A stretch of 64,000 nt of DNA from Novosphingobium resinovorum (GTDB lineage: Bacteria > Pseudomonadota > Alphaproteobacteria > Sphingomonadales > Sphingomonadaceae). Position numbers and translations under genes: made by a program. The stretch's first letter is position 1. Each line of letters starts with the position of its first letter. Location: positions 682,001 through 746,000 of the forward strand of contig NZ_CP017076.1 in NCBI RefSeq assembly GCF_001742225.1, in the 5' to 3' direction. The notes under the pieces are model-generated. The model saw only the letters and a program-made list of their open reading frames with translations. It had not been told where the DNA came from and did not search any database. Positions 9,072-17,682 of this stretch are shown piece after piece.

Positions 9072-10234
9072 GCGCTACGCTCCACCGAACGCAGGATGGC
9101 GCGGCGCATCCGGTCGATGCCGAAGTTCGTGCTCTTGGACTGCGTGGCGATGCCGCAGGCGCGGCGGATCGCCTGGGCATAGCTGCCCGCGTCGCGCTCC
9201 ATCATCAGCGGCCGGCCCGCGTTGAGCGCGTTGCGCTGCTGCACGTGGTCAACCGGCACGCCGAGCACGGTGTCGATGTCGAGCGCATCGGCGATACGGC
9301 GACCGTCGAGCAGGATGCGCGGATCATGCTCCCACACCAGCAGCCGCAGCCGCTGCGCGCTGGCGGTGTCCATCGCCACGCGGTCTAGCAGGCGACGGGT
9401 CGCGTCGAGTTCACGGATCGACTGGCTGCAGACCACTTCGACGCTCTGCGCCTGCGAGGCCAGTTCGCGCAGCAGCCCGCCATTGCGCAGCGAGCCGCCG
9501 CAAAGCACGACGTGGCCGCAACTCGTGCGCAGCAGCTGGATCAATCCCACGATATCGGCAGGGCCGATGCCGACCGGCTCCGTGCCGGTGCCGCCATCAA
9601 GCGTCAGCAGCGACAGCCCCGAGCGATCGTGATGGGCCAGCGCATCGCCGAGCAGGCTGGCATCCATACGATCGATGTCGGAAATGGCCGAGGCCAGGCC
9701 GTAGTCCACCTTGAGGTCGAGATAGGCCTCGGCCGTGCTGGACGGCAGGGTGCAGTCGATCAGCAGCGTCGAGGTGCCGTCGAGGCAGTGGGCCAGCGCC
9801 ATGTCGGTCGCGATCACCGCCGTCGCGTCGCGATCGGTGCCCAGAACCAGCGTGAAGCGGCCGAGCCGCCCATGGCTCGCCAGCGAGGTGTTGAGCACGC
9901 GCGAGAGGATTTCGCTGACTTCCGCAGCCACTGCGCCGCGCGGCATCACGTCGGTCGCACCGGCGCGGATCGCCTGCAGGACGTGGCCTGCATACATGTC
10001 CTCGGTCGCCAGCACGATCGAGCGTCCGCCCGCCGCCTGCGAGACTTCGGTGATGACCGAGGCCATGGCGCGCTCGGCCGGGATCGACGCATGGTCGATG
10101 ACGACGATGCCCGGTCCGTCGAATTCGGCGCCGTCAAGCGACTGCACCATCTCGACCGCCACGTGCGCGCCCATCGCGTCGGAGATGCGCTGCGCCAAGG
10201 CGCGGTCGATCGAAAGAAGATGAATGCGTGCCAT
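9068..10234 (-). CDS. cpaE: CpaE/TadZ-like pilus localisation protein with degenerate P-loop
   Basis: 388 residues. The first 130 or so form an atypical receiver-like domain (VVIDHASIPAERA, then VLQAIRAGATDVMPRG). The rest is a MinD/ParA-type ATPase fold (STLLIDCTLPSSTAEAYLDLKVDYGLAS). The deviant Walker A expected at the start of that fold (GG-G-TT in typical CpaE) reads VLGTDRDATAVIA here, with no GG and no Lys. Nucleotide binding is therefore doubtful. CpaE/TadZ proteins place the pilus apparatus at the cell pole. The gene is tightly packed between cpaC (1-base gap) and cpaF (4-base overlap). Confidence 0.85.
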   Translation of the reverse strand: MARIHLLSIDRALAQRISDAMGAHVAVEMVQSLDGAEFDGPGIVVIDHASIPAERAMASVITEVSQAAGGRSIVLATEDMYAGHVLQAIRAGATDVMPRGAVAAEVSEILSRVLNTSLASHGRLGRFTLVLGTDRDATAVIATDMALAHCLDGTSTLLIDCTLPSSTAEAYLDLKVDYGLASAISDIDRMDASLLGDALAHHDRSGLSLLTLDGGTGTEPVGIGPADIVGLIQLLRTSCGHVVLCGGSLRNGGLLRELASQAQSVEVVCSQSIRELDATRRLLDRVAMDTASAQRLRLLVWEHDPRILLDGRRIADALDIDTVLGVPVDHVQQRNALNAGRPLMMERDAGSYAQAIRRACGIATQSKSTNFGIDRMRRAILRSVERSA

Positions 10235-10235
10235 G

Positions 10236-11453
10236 TCAGCGCCTCACCACGCCAAAGGTCCGGATGCCTTGCTCGACCCCGTCGTTGCCGACGATCATCT
10301 GTCCGATGGTGGGATCGACCGACTTGTTGGCGGTCGCCAGCATGGGCTTCACGGCCTCGGGCTCGACGAGCCGGGGCGTTGCGACGATGATCAGCTCCTG
10401 CCGCTCCTTCTGGTTCTGCTGCCGCTTGAAGAAGGCCCCGAGCACGGGCAGGTCGCCGAGGAACGGCACCTTGTCCTTGGTGACCGAGCTGTTCGAATAG
10501 TTGAGCCCCGCAATCACGAAGCTCTGGCCGCTGCCCAGTTCCACCGTCGTCTCGGTCGAGCGGCGGCGAATGCCGGGCACCGTGTAGCCCTGAAGCTGGA
10601 CGCCGTTGTTGTAGTCCAGCTCGCTGACTTCGGGGGCCAGCTTCAGGACGATGCTGTTCTCGTTCAGCACATAAGGCGTCACCGACAGGCGCACGCCGAA
10701 TTCCTTGTACTGGATCGAGATCGTGTTGCCGTTGCCCCCGGTCGACTGCGGAACCGGCACGGGAAATTCGCCGCCCGCCAGGAAGCTCGCCTTTTCACCG
10801 GAGCGCACCAGCAGCGTCGGCTGCGCGAGGAGCTGCGAGAGGCCGTTCGAGGACAGCGCCGAGAGGACGGCACCGATGCCGCGATTGCGGCTGCTCAGGA
10901 ACAGGTTGAAGGCGCTCTGAATAGGCGCCGAGGCGTCGATGTTGAGACCGGGCGTCGAAGTGCCGCCGCTGCCCGAACCATTGAACGAATAGCCGTTGAG
11001 GCTGCTCGACGGCACGAGAGCGCCCTGGATGTCGCCCGACAGCTTGGCGAAGCTGAAGCCCAGCGCCTTGAGCGTCGAAGAGGACACCGCCGCGAACTGC
11101 ACGTCGACGGCGACCACTTTCTCGCCCGCGCGCAGCGGCCCGTTTGCAGTCGCATAAGTCGGCGCAGGCGGATCGACGTGGAACTGCGTCTGTCCGATGA
11201 TCGAGCCGTCCGCCGCATAGACCGCGAGGGTCGCTTCGCCCGCTCCCTGCCCGCTGACCCGCAGCGACTGCGAGGTCGGCGCCGAGACGGCGATCACGTT
11301 GTCCCGGTTCACCTCGATGCGGGCGATCGAGCGCGTGAAGCGCAGCGTCTCCGCCTCGTCCACCTGGAGTGTGCGCTGATCCTGCGCATGAGCGACACCC
11401 GGCGCCAGAACGGCGACGCAGGCGAGCAGTGCAGTTGAATACGGCGGCTTCAT
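10236..11453 (-). CDS. cpaC: CpaC/RcpA outer-membrane secretin of the tad pilus
   Basis: 405 residues from ATG 11453, where a signal peptide begins (MKPPYSTALLACVAVLAPG...AHAQ). The same frame is open far upstream, but that part is antisense-like low-complexity over cpaB. An N-terminal pilus-secretin domain (VDEAETLRFTRSIARIEVN) is followed by a BON-like portion and the secretin domain with LLAQPTLLVRSGEKASFLAGGEFPVPVP. The C-terminal LVEPE motif also fits. The start overlaps cpaB by 4 bases. It forms the outer-membrane pore for Flp pili. Confidence 0.93.
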   Translation of the reverse strand: MKPPYSTALLACVAVLAPGVAHAQDQRTLQVDEAETLRFTRSIARIEVNRDNVIAVSAPTSQSLRVSGQGAGEATLAVYAADGSIIGQTQFHVDPPAPTYATANGPLRAGEKVVAVDVQFAAVSSSTLKALGFSFAKLSGDIQGALVPSSSLNGYSFNGSGSGGTSTPGLNIDASAPIQSAFNLFLSSRNRGIGAVLSALSSNGLSQLLAQPTLLVRSGEKASFLAGGEFPVPVPQSTGGNGNTISIQYKEFGVRLSVTPYVLNENSIVLKLAPEVSELDYNNGVQLQGYTVPGIRRRSTETTVELGSGQSFVIAGLNYSNSSVTKDKVPFLGDLPVLGAFFKRQQNQKERQELIIVATPRLVEPEAVKPMLATANKSVDPTIGQMIVGNDGVEQGIRTFGVVRR

Positions 11454-12391
11454 TGCGCGCCACTCCCCGAATAAATCGTTTCGCGATTGCCGCCGACCAC
11501 CAGTTCGATCGCATGGGGGGCGGGAGCGCGGCGAGGCTGGGCCGTCCTGACGGGAGGCGCTGCCGCCGCGCGAGGGGGAGGCGCGGCGGCAAACGCCGGC
11601 GTCGGCCTTGCCGCCGCCGAGGGAGCCTCGAGAATGGATGCGACCTGCGCCGTCGCGACTTCCTGCTTGTCCTCGGGATTGCGCAGCGAGAGGTAGAGCG
11701 CGCCGGTGCTCTTCGCGAGCGAGAGTTCGGACACCTGCTGCGGATCGAGGGCCAGCGTCAGGTTGCGCGCGGGAGGCGGCGGCGCGGATACCGCGCCCGT
11801 CACGCCGTCCTTGACCGGCTCGCCGACGACGACTTCGCCGACCGCCAGCACCGGGACCATCTGCAGCAGCGTGGTGGACCGGCTGCGCCCGTTGCCGCGC
11901 GCTCCTCCGATCGCATCCTCGCCGGGATAGACCACCTGCACATCGACACGGTCGCCCGGACGCACGAGCCCGGCCACCGCGATCTCCGCCGTGGTGTCGA
12001 TGCTGATCGCGCGCATGCCGACCGGCACCCGGATGGCCAGCTTGCCCTCCTGTTGCAGAGCTTCGCGCGGGATCGGCGTGTTGGCGCGAATGTCGCGGGT
12101 GGCGACGCGGCCGACGACTTCGGCCGGCGTCGCGGCACCGGGGACGCGTGCGGGATCGAGGGAAGCATTGCGGATCATGTCCGCCGTGATCGTCTCCCCG
12201 ATCTTCACGTCGCGCGTGGCGACGGCGAGGATGGCCCCCTCGACCTGCGAAGTCCCGGCTGCCATGCCCGATACCGGCACGGCGCGCGGCGTGGCCGAAC
12301 GTCCCAGCTCCCTGATGCCCAGGAAGCCGAACGTTGCGGCCGCAACGAGCCCGACAGTGATCGTCAGCTTCGCTTTTGAACCCAGGCGCAT
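11450..12391 (-). CDS. cpaB: CpaB/RcpC pilus assembly protein with SAF domain
   Basis: 313 residues from ATG 12391, chosen because AAGGGG lies 6 bases upstream and the membrane anchor (KAKLTITVGLVAAATFGFLG) begins at once. An SAF domain covers about residues 48-115 (VATRDVKIGETITADMIRN), followed by the RcpC/CpaB domain (AISIDTTAEIAVAGLVRPGD). A proline/alanine-rich tail ends it. CpaB is an inner-membrane or periplasmic partner of the secretin. It is the first gene of the tad operon in this window. The leader upstream contains a hairpin (12424-12446). Confidence 0.92.
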   Translation of the reverse strand: MRLGSKAKLTITVGLVAAATFGFLGIRELGRSATPRAVPVSGMAAGTSQVEGAILAVATRDVKIGETITADMIRNASLDPARVPGAATPAEVVGRVATRDIRANTPIPREALQQEGKLAIRVPVGMRAISIDTTAEIAVAGLVRPGDRVDVQVVYPGEDAIGGARGNGRSRSTTLLQMVPVLAVGEVVVGEPVKDGVTGAVSAPPPPARNLTLALDPQQVSELSLAKSTGALYLSLRNPEDKQEVATAQVASILEAPSAAARPTPAFAAAPPPRAAAAPPVRTAQPRRAPAPHAIELVVGGNRETIYSGSGAQ

Positions 12392-12923
12392 GCAATTCCC
12401 CTTTGCCATTGCGCTTACGCAAACGGAGTGCTGCCCCTGCACTCCGCGGAAAAACCCGAACCGTTCCTTGCCGGGACAGGTTCGTTTCCATTCGTGAATG
12501 GTAACCCGGACTGGATTCCCGCCCTCATGGAGAAGGAGCCGATACGAGGGGATACGTAGCGGCCGATTCCCGCTGCCTGCTACGCGGCGTGGACCGGTAG
12601 ATCGGTGTAAAGCGTAACATGCCCGTAATTCGCGATGCGAGCCTTACGGAATTAACGAAAAGTAACCCCCACTTCGGTTCTTTTCGTGACTTGCGCCGAT
12701 AGCCGAGGCAATAAGAACACTATGCCCCAGAACGTCCCGACCGACCCTGCACCGCTGCACCATCGACACGGACATTCCGGGAATCTTCTGAGGAATTCTC
12801 CAATGCAAGCCTAGGCTTGCTTGCCCAGAGGGGCAGGAACCGGAACGCCGATCGCGGTTCCCGGCCCTCGATTTGACGATGAGGCACGACCTTGACGAAT
12901 GCAGCATCAATGAGGGACGGGCA
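12392..12923. promoter_or_regulatory. Divergent intergenic region: tad operon leader and kinase upstream region
   Basis: A 532-base stretch between cpaB (-) and the kinase gene (+) in which I find no convincing gene. It must hold the tad operon promoter. A clear hairpin (8-base arms CGGAGTGC/GCACTCCG, 12424-12446) lies about 35 bases upstream of the cpaB start and is followed, on the minus strand, by TTTGCG. It could be a leader attenuator. A second inverted repeat, ACGAAAAG/CTTTTCGT with a 17-base spacer (12655-12687), lies in the most AT-rich part. No -35/-10 pair could be assigned with confidence. Confidence 0.45.
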
Positions 12924-14168
12924 GTGATCCCCGTCCAGGAAGCGATCGGCGACAATGCGGAAGTTCCGGCGGCAATCCGGGAGCCCAGGCGTTCCCGCAA
13001 GGGGCGTGGATGGAGCGACGGCACTCACCTCTATGCCGTGACAACCGCGCTAGCCGCGATGGTGCTGGGCCTGGTCGCGCCCTATTCACCGGGCGCCGGA
13101 GCAATCTCGGCCGCGTCGTCGGGAGCGCTCTACGTCCTGCATCGCCCGCGCCTGTCTCTCGCCGCCGCCGGGCTGTTGGGGCTCGGAGCCATTCCGGTTC
13201 CTGCGGCGGTGACGTCGTCGATGTTCTGGATCGATCTCGTGCTCCTTTGCGGGACTGCGCTGCTGCCCCGGCACTTTACGACCATGCTGCTGCGTGTTCC
13301 CCGCTGGTCGTGGCCTGCCGCCATGACGACCGGAGCCTTGTGCCTGTTCCTCTATTTCCTTGCCGGGCCAATCGTCGGTCCGATCCTGGGCATCGTCGCC
13401 TCGCTTTGTGCGGCATTCATCGGCGCCGGGATCGCCCGCCATCTCGCCATGGTCGATGCCCGGCTGCTGGCGTGGGGCGACGGCGGCATGGCCGAAGTCA
13501 CCCGCGACCTCCTGCTCGGCCGCATCGCCAGCGGTATGCTGCACGACCTGGCACAGCCGCTGAACGTGATTTCGATGGCCAATGCCAACATGGACTACAT
13601 CGTCAGCCACCTCGACATGGACGAAGCGAGCCGCCAGCAGATCCAGGAGCGTGTCGGGCGCATCGCCACCCATACCGAAGGCGCGGCGCATATTCTCAGC
13701 CTGTTCCGCTGGTTCGGCCGGGACGGCCGCGAAGGTGACGCGCCGTTGACCGTCCATAGCGCGCTGGACTGCGCGATCGCCACGACCCGCTCCAACGTGC
13801 GGCACCACGGCGTGGCGATACATGTACGCGGCGCCGCCCTGACCCACCTCGTGCCCGGTCAGTACGGCGCATTACAAATGATGGCGGTGGCGGCCCTGCT
13901 CAGCGCCTTCTCCAGTTTTCTGGGCAAGGACGGCAGGAAGCACAAGGGCGAGGTCCTGCTGAATGCCAGCCTCACCCCGGCCCATGTCGTGATCACCGTC
14001 GATTGCATCGACGAGGACGGCAACCCGATGCCCGCCCGTCCGATCGACGGCGCCACGCTCTGGCTGGTGGAGCAGGTCGCGCAGGAGGCATCCGGGGAGT
14101 TCCGCTGCGTCCTGCGCAACCACAAGCCGCTGCGGTTCGTCATCCGGCTCGGCCGCGACGACATCTGA
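12924..14168 (+). CDS. Membrane histidine-kinase-like protein with unrecognisable ATPase domain
   Basis: About 414 residues. The GTG at 12924 is preferred because GAGGGA lies 6 bases upstream; ATG 12879 and TTG 12873 are in frame but lack a site. About five membrane helices (VTTALAAMVLGLVAP, then to about residue 180) precede a dimerisation/phosphoacceptor helix with HDLAQPLNVISMANANMDY, a HisKA-like H box. The C-terminal part sits where a HATPase domain should be, but I cannot find an N box or the DxGxG and GxG glycine motifs. It may be an inactive kinase, a phosphotransfer protein or a strongly diverged sensor. It lies between the tad operon and a canonical kinase/receiver pair. Confidence 0.72.
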   Translation: MIPVQEAIGDNAEVPAAIREPRRSRKGRGWSDGTHLYAVTTALAAMVLGLVAPYSPGAGAISAASSGALYVLHRPRLSLAAAGLLGLGAIPVPAAVTSSMFWIDLVLLCGTALLPRHFTTMLLRVPRWSWPAAMTTGALCLFLYFLAGPIVGPILGIVASLCAAFIGAGIARHLAMVDARLLAWGDGGMAEVTRDLLLGRIASGMLHDLAQPLNVISMANANMDYIVSHLDMDEASRQQIQERVGRIATHTEGAAHILSLFRWFGRDGREGDAPLTVHSALDCAIATTRSNVRHHGVAIHVRGAALTHLVPGQYGALQMMAVAALLSAFSSFLGKDGRKHKGEVLLNASLTPAHVVITVDCIDEDGNPMPARPIDGATLWLVEQVAQEASGEFRCVLRNHKPLRFVIRLGRDDI

Positions 14169-14175
14169 ACGCCGG

Positions 14176-14217
14176 TCTTGAAAGGTGGGCCTTGAAGGGC
14201 GGGCCTTGAAGGGCGGG
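14176..14217. repeat. Three tandem 14-base repeats after a kinase gene
   Basis: Three consecutive copies of a 14-base unit (consensus CCTTGAAGGGCGGG; the first copy differs at three positions) begin 7 bases after the kinase stop and run into the hairpin at 14212-14233. They are non-coding. They could vary in copy number by slippage. Confidence 0.8.
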
Positions 14218-14233
14218 AGTGTCAGCTCCCGCC
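14212..14233. terminator. Convergent hairpin between two kinase genes
   Basis: Perfect 8-base arms GGCGGGAG/CTCCCGCC around a 6-base loop, at the junction of two convergent genes and overlapping the stop of the minus-strand kinase. There is no T-tract on either side, so termination would be weak or bidirectional. Confidence 0.45.
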
Positions 14234-15085
14234 GAGCAACGGCAGTTCGATCGTCACCCGGGCACCCTCGACCTCACCGGGCGAAAGCTCCACCGTACCG
14301 CCGATCTTGGCCAGGACCTGTCGGCAGATATGCAGGCCGAGCCCCGTGCCGTTGCGCGGCTTGGTGGTGAAGAACTGCTGGAACGCTACCCGCGCCAGAT
14401 CTCCTGAGAGCCCGGCGCCGTTGTCCGAAATGACGCAGCGCAGTGTGTTTTCCGCGATATCGAGACGGATCGCGATATGCCCCCTGCCCTGCCAGCCGGT
14501 CTCCCGGCGCGCCTCGATGCTTTCGGCGGCATTGCGCAGGATATTGACGAGCACCTGTTCCGCTTCGATCTGACAGAGGCCGACATTGGCGGGCACGGGC
14601 GTGCGGCATTGTTCGACCTCGATCTCGGTCTTGTCGAACAACGGCGCGAGAAACCGCACGGCATCCCGGGCCGCGCAGCCGAAATCGGCACTCACCACCC
14701 CGCGGCTGTTCCCCGAGGCATAGGCCAGCGTGTGATCGATGATCGTTTGCGCGCGCTGCACCTGTTCGGCTATCCGTTCGATCGCCTTGCCGAGTTGAGG
14801 GTGCATCGCATCCCCGCGCTCGAGCAGGAGCCGCAGGTTCTCGTTGGCGATGGCAATGGAGAACAGCGGTTGACGCAGTTCGTGTGCCAGTTCGGAACTC
14901 TGCTCGCCCAGATCGGCGAGACGGGCTTTCGCCGCCATCCCCTCGAACAAGTGCTGAATCTCGGCCTGATCGATATCGCAGCTGTCCTGAACCGCCGAGC
15001 GATCGGCAGGTCGACAGAGCTGGTTGGCAGGCGTGCAGCGCCCCCAGGTCTCGACATCGCGCTGGGTGATCTCGTTCGGTTTCAT
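14222..15085 (-). CDS. Soluble sensor histidine kinase
   Basis: 287 residues with no membrane segment. An N-terminal region of about 50 residues leads to the H box SSELAHELRQPLFSIAIANE near residue 70. The N box NILRNAAESIEA, G1 ISDNGAGLSG, F box FQQFFTTK and G2 GTGLGLHICRQ follow, so the full catalytic set is present. It ends ELPLLGGS. The start ATG overlaps the stop of the receiver gene upstream by 4 bases, so the two form a co-translated pair. Lacking its own sensor, it may read a cytoplasmic cue or receive phosphate relations with the membrane kinase-like protein next door (inference). Confidence 0.9.
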   Translation of the reverse strand: MKPNEITQRDVETWGRCTPANQLCRPADRSAVQDSCDIDQAEIQHLFEGMAAKARLADLGEQSSELAHELRQPLFSIAIANENLRLLLERGDAMHPQLGKAIERIAEQVQRAQTIIDHTLAYASGNSRGVVSADFGCAARDAVRFLAPLFDKTEIEVEQCRTPVPANVGLCQIEAEQVLVNILRNAAESIEARRETGWQGRGHIAIRLDIAENTLRCVISDNGAGLSGDLARVAFQQFFTTKPRNGTGLGLHICRQVLAKIGGTVELSPGEVEGARVTIELPLLGGS

Positions 15086-15516
15086 TCGAGGCCTTCCTCG
15101 TTTGCGTACACTTCGTCGAAGTCGCCAAGCATCATGTTCAGCGTATTGATCAGCAATTGCGGTTGCACCGGCTTGGTGAGCACCAGGTGGGCAGGCAAGT
15201 CCAGGTCGGGATCCGGCCGGAGCTGGTCGCCGGTAATGAAAAGATAGCGAAAATCCCGCTCGCGAAGCCCGACGTGATCCCGGATGCGAGAGACGATCGA
15301 CAAGCCCGATTCACCTCCAAGACGCACATCGCAGGCGAGAACGCGGATCGACGCGTGCTGCTCGAGCATGGCCATTGCCTGATCGAGATCGGGTACACCA
15401 ACGGCGCAGATGTCATGCAGCGCCATGAACGTCAGAAGTTCCTCGACGATCGCGTCAATGTCATCAATCAACAGTACCAAAGCCTGATCGTTGCCCATCC
15501 AGCTTGTCACTCCCAC
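15082..15516 (-). CDS. Stand-alone receiver domain protein
   Basis: Up to 144 residues, almost entirely one receiver domain: LLIDDID (acidic pair), LACDVRLGG with the phospho-acceptor Asp, LFITGDQ (Thr) and LTKPVQP (Lys). There is no output domain, so it would act in a phosphorelay or by protein binding. The longest reading starts at GTG 15516. An ATG at 15498 with GGGAG 11 bases upstream is equally possible. It is coupled by a 4-base overlap to the soluble kinase. Confidence 0.88.
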   Translation of the reverse strand: MGVTSWMGNDQALVLLIDDIDAIVEELLTFMALHDICAVGVPDLDQAMAMLEQHASIRVLACDVRLGGESGLSIVSRIRDHVGLRERDFRYLFITGDQLRPDPDLDLPAHLVLTKPVQPQLLINTLNMMLGDFDEVYANEEGLE

Positions 15517-15653
15517 TGCCCGAACTTCGTCGATCCGGTGCTAGTTGCATTCACTTAGGTGGCATTACGTTTCCAAATCAATAACGCCCCATATATATCC
15601 GTAGAAATCGATCAGTTATCACCAGACCCGTACCGGGCTATCCGGTTGCCCTC

Positions 15654-15866
15654 TCAGGCGCAGCTTCGATAGGCGCTCGACCTGACGGGCGCGTGCCCGA
15701 AGCGGCGTGCCGCGGATCGCATGACGATCGGTCTGGAAAGGCCGCCTTCGAGAAGATCGATGGCTCCGCAGACCATGGCGGCGGCGGTGAACGCCTGCTC
15801 GTCCTCAAGCAGTCGATGCGCGGTACGAAGCAGGTCACCTGCAGATTGGGATCCGGTAGTCATCAT
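15654..15866 (-). CDS. Small protein of unknown function
   Basis: 70 residues from ATG 15866, supported by AAGGA 7 bases upstream; a second ATG follows directly. It is soluble, alpha-helical in character (SAGDLLRTAHRLLEDEQAFTAAAMVCGAIDLLEGG), with no signal or known motif. It lies downstream of the collagen-like lipoprotein gene on the same strand, separated by a hairpin. I do not recognise it. The good ribosome binding site is the main reason to accept it. Confidence 0.55.
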   Translation of the reverse strand: MMTTGSQSAGDLLRTAHRLLEDEQAFTAAAMVCGAIDLLEGGLSRPIVMRSAARRFGHAPVRSSAYRSCA

Positions 15867-15898
15867 CGGAAAATCCTTTCTATTTGCCCGGCAGTTAG

Positions 15899-15929
15899 AG
15901 GGGACGACCCACGGCAAGGGCCGTCCCCT
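15899..15929 (-). terminator. Hairpin downstream of the collagen-like lipoprotein gene
   Basis: An 11-base stem (arms beginning AGGGGACG and ending CGTCCCCT, one G-U pair) with a 9-base loop, 85 bases after the lipoprotein stop. No T-run follows, so the terminator reading is tentative. Confidence 0.4.
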
Positions 15930-16013
15930 CCCCCCACCTCGTTATCCGAGGTCGGGCTGCGGCGTGTCCAACCAGGGGGAGGGCAACAAGGCGGTGGACA
16001 CGCCGGCCTCAGT

Positions 16014-17354
16014 TCAGTTGCCCGTGCCGCCCCCCAGCAGTCCCCCGACCAGTCCGGTGACCGGTGCGAGGACATTGCCAGTGCCTGTGCCGGAGCCGGC
16101 TGCGCCCAGCACGCCGCTCACAGCCCCGGTGACGGGAGCGAGCAGGCCTGCTGCACCGGAACCCGGCCCCGTACCGCCGAGCAGACCGCCGACAACGCCG
16201 GTTACCGGAGCAAGGACCGTCCCACCGGTCTGGCCCGAACCCACGCCGCCGATGGCTTGGCCAAGGGTGCCGTTCAGGGTGTCGAGCACCGGCGATACGA
16301 TGCTATCCACCGCGCTCGTGACCGGAGCCACCACCGGAGCAAGTCCGTTGGTAACCTGCGTCACCGTGGAGCCGACTTGTGCTCCCAGCACCGCGCCGGC
16401 GAGGTTGCCTACCGGGGCAAGCCCCTGTGCCACGCCTGCCGCCGTCGTCGGAAGGGTCACGTCAAGGACGTTCCCATCCGCCAGCACGTCGGCCGTAACC
16501 AGCTGCCCGGACACCAGCCCCGGAGCGTTGGACAGCACGTTGACACCGGCCAGGGTGCCGCTCGTGCTCGGTCCGGTCAGAACATTGTTGCCAAGGTCCA
16601 GCCCGACCAACGGTCCGGTATAGGTCGGTGCCGTGCCGGAACCGCCGCCGGGCAAGTTGCCGGTGACGCCGCCGAGCAGGCCGCCCAGTTGTCCGGTGAG
16701 CGGACCAAGGACGCCGCCTTGTCCCACCACCGGTGCCAGTATCGCATCGACGGTACCGAGTACCGGCGTGGTCACCTGGCTGACGGTCGAGGTCACCACC
16801 GACACCGTCGGGGAGAGCCCGTTGGTGACTTGCGTGACGGTCGAGCCGATCTGTTCGCCGAGCAGGGACCCGACCAGCGAACCGACAGGAGCAAGAGCCT
16901 CCTGCGTCTGCTGAGGGGTCGTCGGCAGAGCGACGTTGACGACATGGCCATTGCCAGTGAGCACATCGACGGCGATAGTGCCGCCGTTGCCCGTGGCGGC
17001 GTTCGGCGCCACGTTCACGTCGATGAGCGTGCCGGACCCGCTCGGCCCCAGGATGGGCGTGCCGCCGATCCCGACGCCGGCCACAGGACCGGTGTAGCTA
17101 CCAGTCGGACCGCCAGGGCCGGTCGGGCCGCCAGGGCCGGTCGGACCGCCGGGGCCAGTCGGACCGCCGGGGCCTGACGGGTCACTCGGACCGGAGGGGC
17201 CGCTTGGGCCGCTCGGGCCTGACGGGGTGCCACCGCCGCCGGCACCCACGCGGAAGCCTACGCCGTCGGCGCAGGCGCCAAGCAGGAGAAGGGGAATTGC
17301 GCTCGCACAAAGCAACATGTGCCTTGTGGATTTGCGCGGCTTGTTTCGCGGCAT
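16014..17354 (-). CDS. Collagen-like lipoprotein with a duplicated alanine/valine/glycine-rich domain
   Basis: 446 residues from ATG 17354 (GGAGG 8 bases upstream; upstream ATGs at 17369 and 17387 are less likely). Basic residues and a hydrophobic stretch end in the lipobox LLLLGAC with Cys28, so it should be lipidated. A collagen-type Gly-X-Y tract ([10 protein letters not shown], then four GPGGPT units) spans about residues 43-85. Two copies of one domain of about 150 residues follow, each starting near YTGP(V/L)(A/V)G(V/L) and containing ALPTTPQQ or TLPTTAAG, then [12 protein letters not shown](S/A)P. A tail of VLAPVTG(V/A/L)VGGLLGG repeats ends it. It is probably an extended surface or periplasmic protein; its role is unknown. 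Confidence 0.8.
   Translation of the reverse strand: MPRNKPRKSTRHMLLCASAIPLLLLGACADGVGFRVGAGGGGTPSGPSGPSGPSGPSDPSGPGGPTGPGGPTGPGGPTGPGGPTGSYTGPVAGVGIGGTPILGPSGSGTLIDVNVAPNAATGNGGTIAVDVLTGNGHVVNVALPTTPQQTQEALAPVGSLVGSLLGEQIGSTVTQVTNGLSPTVSVVTSTVSQVTTPVLGTVDAILAPVVGQGGVLGPLTGQLGGLLGGVTGNLPGGGSGTAPTYTGPLVGLDLGNNVLTGPSTSGTLAGVNVLSNAPGLVSGQLVTADVLADGNVLDVTLPTTAAGVAQGLAPVGNLAGAVLGAQVGSTVTQVTNGLAPVVAPVTSAVDSIVSPVLDTLNGTLGQAIGGVGSGQTGGTVLAPVTGVVGGLLGGTGPGSGAAGLLAPVTGAVSGVLGAAGSGTGTGNVLAPVTGLVGGLLGGGTGN
17107..17178 (-). repeat. Four tandem 18-base repeats encoding GPGGPT collagen units
   Basis: Four consecutive 18-base units that differ at a few positions, each encoding one Gly-Pro-Gly-Gly-Pro-Thr unit in the lipoprotein's Gly-X-Y tract. 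In-frame repeat number change would lengthen or shorten the stalk without a frameshift. Confidence 0.85.
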
Positions 17355-17567
17355 CTTGTTGTCCTCCATGAAATGCCCAGTCCGCAAAGGCTAAGACACT
17401 GTCGGGAAAGACATCGCGTCCAGAAGAAGCCGCCCCGGTGCGAGGAAGGAAACATCGCCGCACGGCGCGTTCGGGGCGCTTCGCAAACCGCGCCGGGCGC
17501 CGCGCAAAACCTTGCGCAAGGCGCTCATCGGACGAAATCCTGCGCTTCAACTCCGGCAAGAACCCGC

Positions 17568-17612
17568 AAAAAACGACAGCCCGCGTGCAAACCCCAGTTT
17601 GCGCGCGGGCTG
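17568..17612 (-). terminator. Rho-independent terminator of the parB-like gene
   Basis: A 16-base stem (arms starting CAGCCCGCG and ending CGCGGGCTG, one G-U pair) with a CCCA loop at 17577-17612. On the minus strand it is followed by TCGTTTTTTGC. It lies 70 bases beyond the parB-like stop. It also divides the 328-base gap 17355-17682, whose other part is the lipoprotein upstream region, in which I see no gene. Confidence 0.85.
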
Positions 17613-17682
17613 GAAGATGCAGCCGGAATGAAGGCTATTTATATCCGTGCCTGCTGGTTTTCAGACGCCGGGCCGCTGCGAT

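Noticed and set aside
11454..12491. N-terminal extension of the secretin gene
   Set aside because: The frame is open, but the added residues are Arg/Gly/His-rich shadow of cpaB, and a clear signal peptide starts at 11453.
17107..17230. CRISPR-like regular repeats
   Set aside because: The units are contiguous with no spacers and encode a Gly-X-Y tract in frame.
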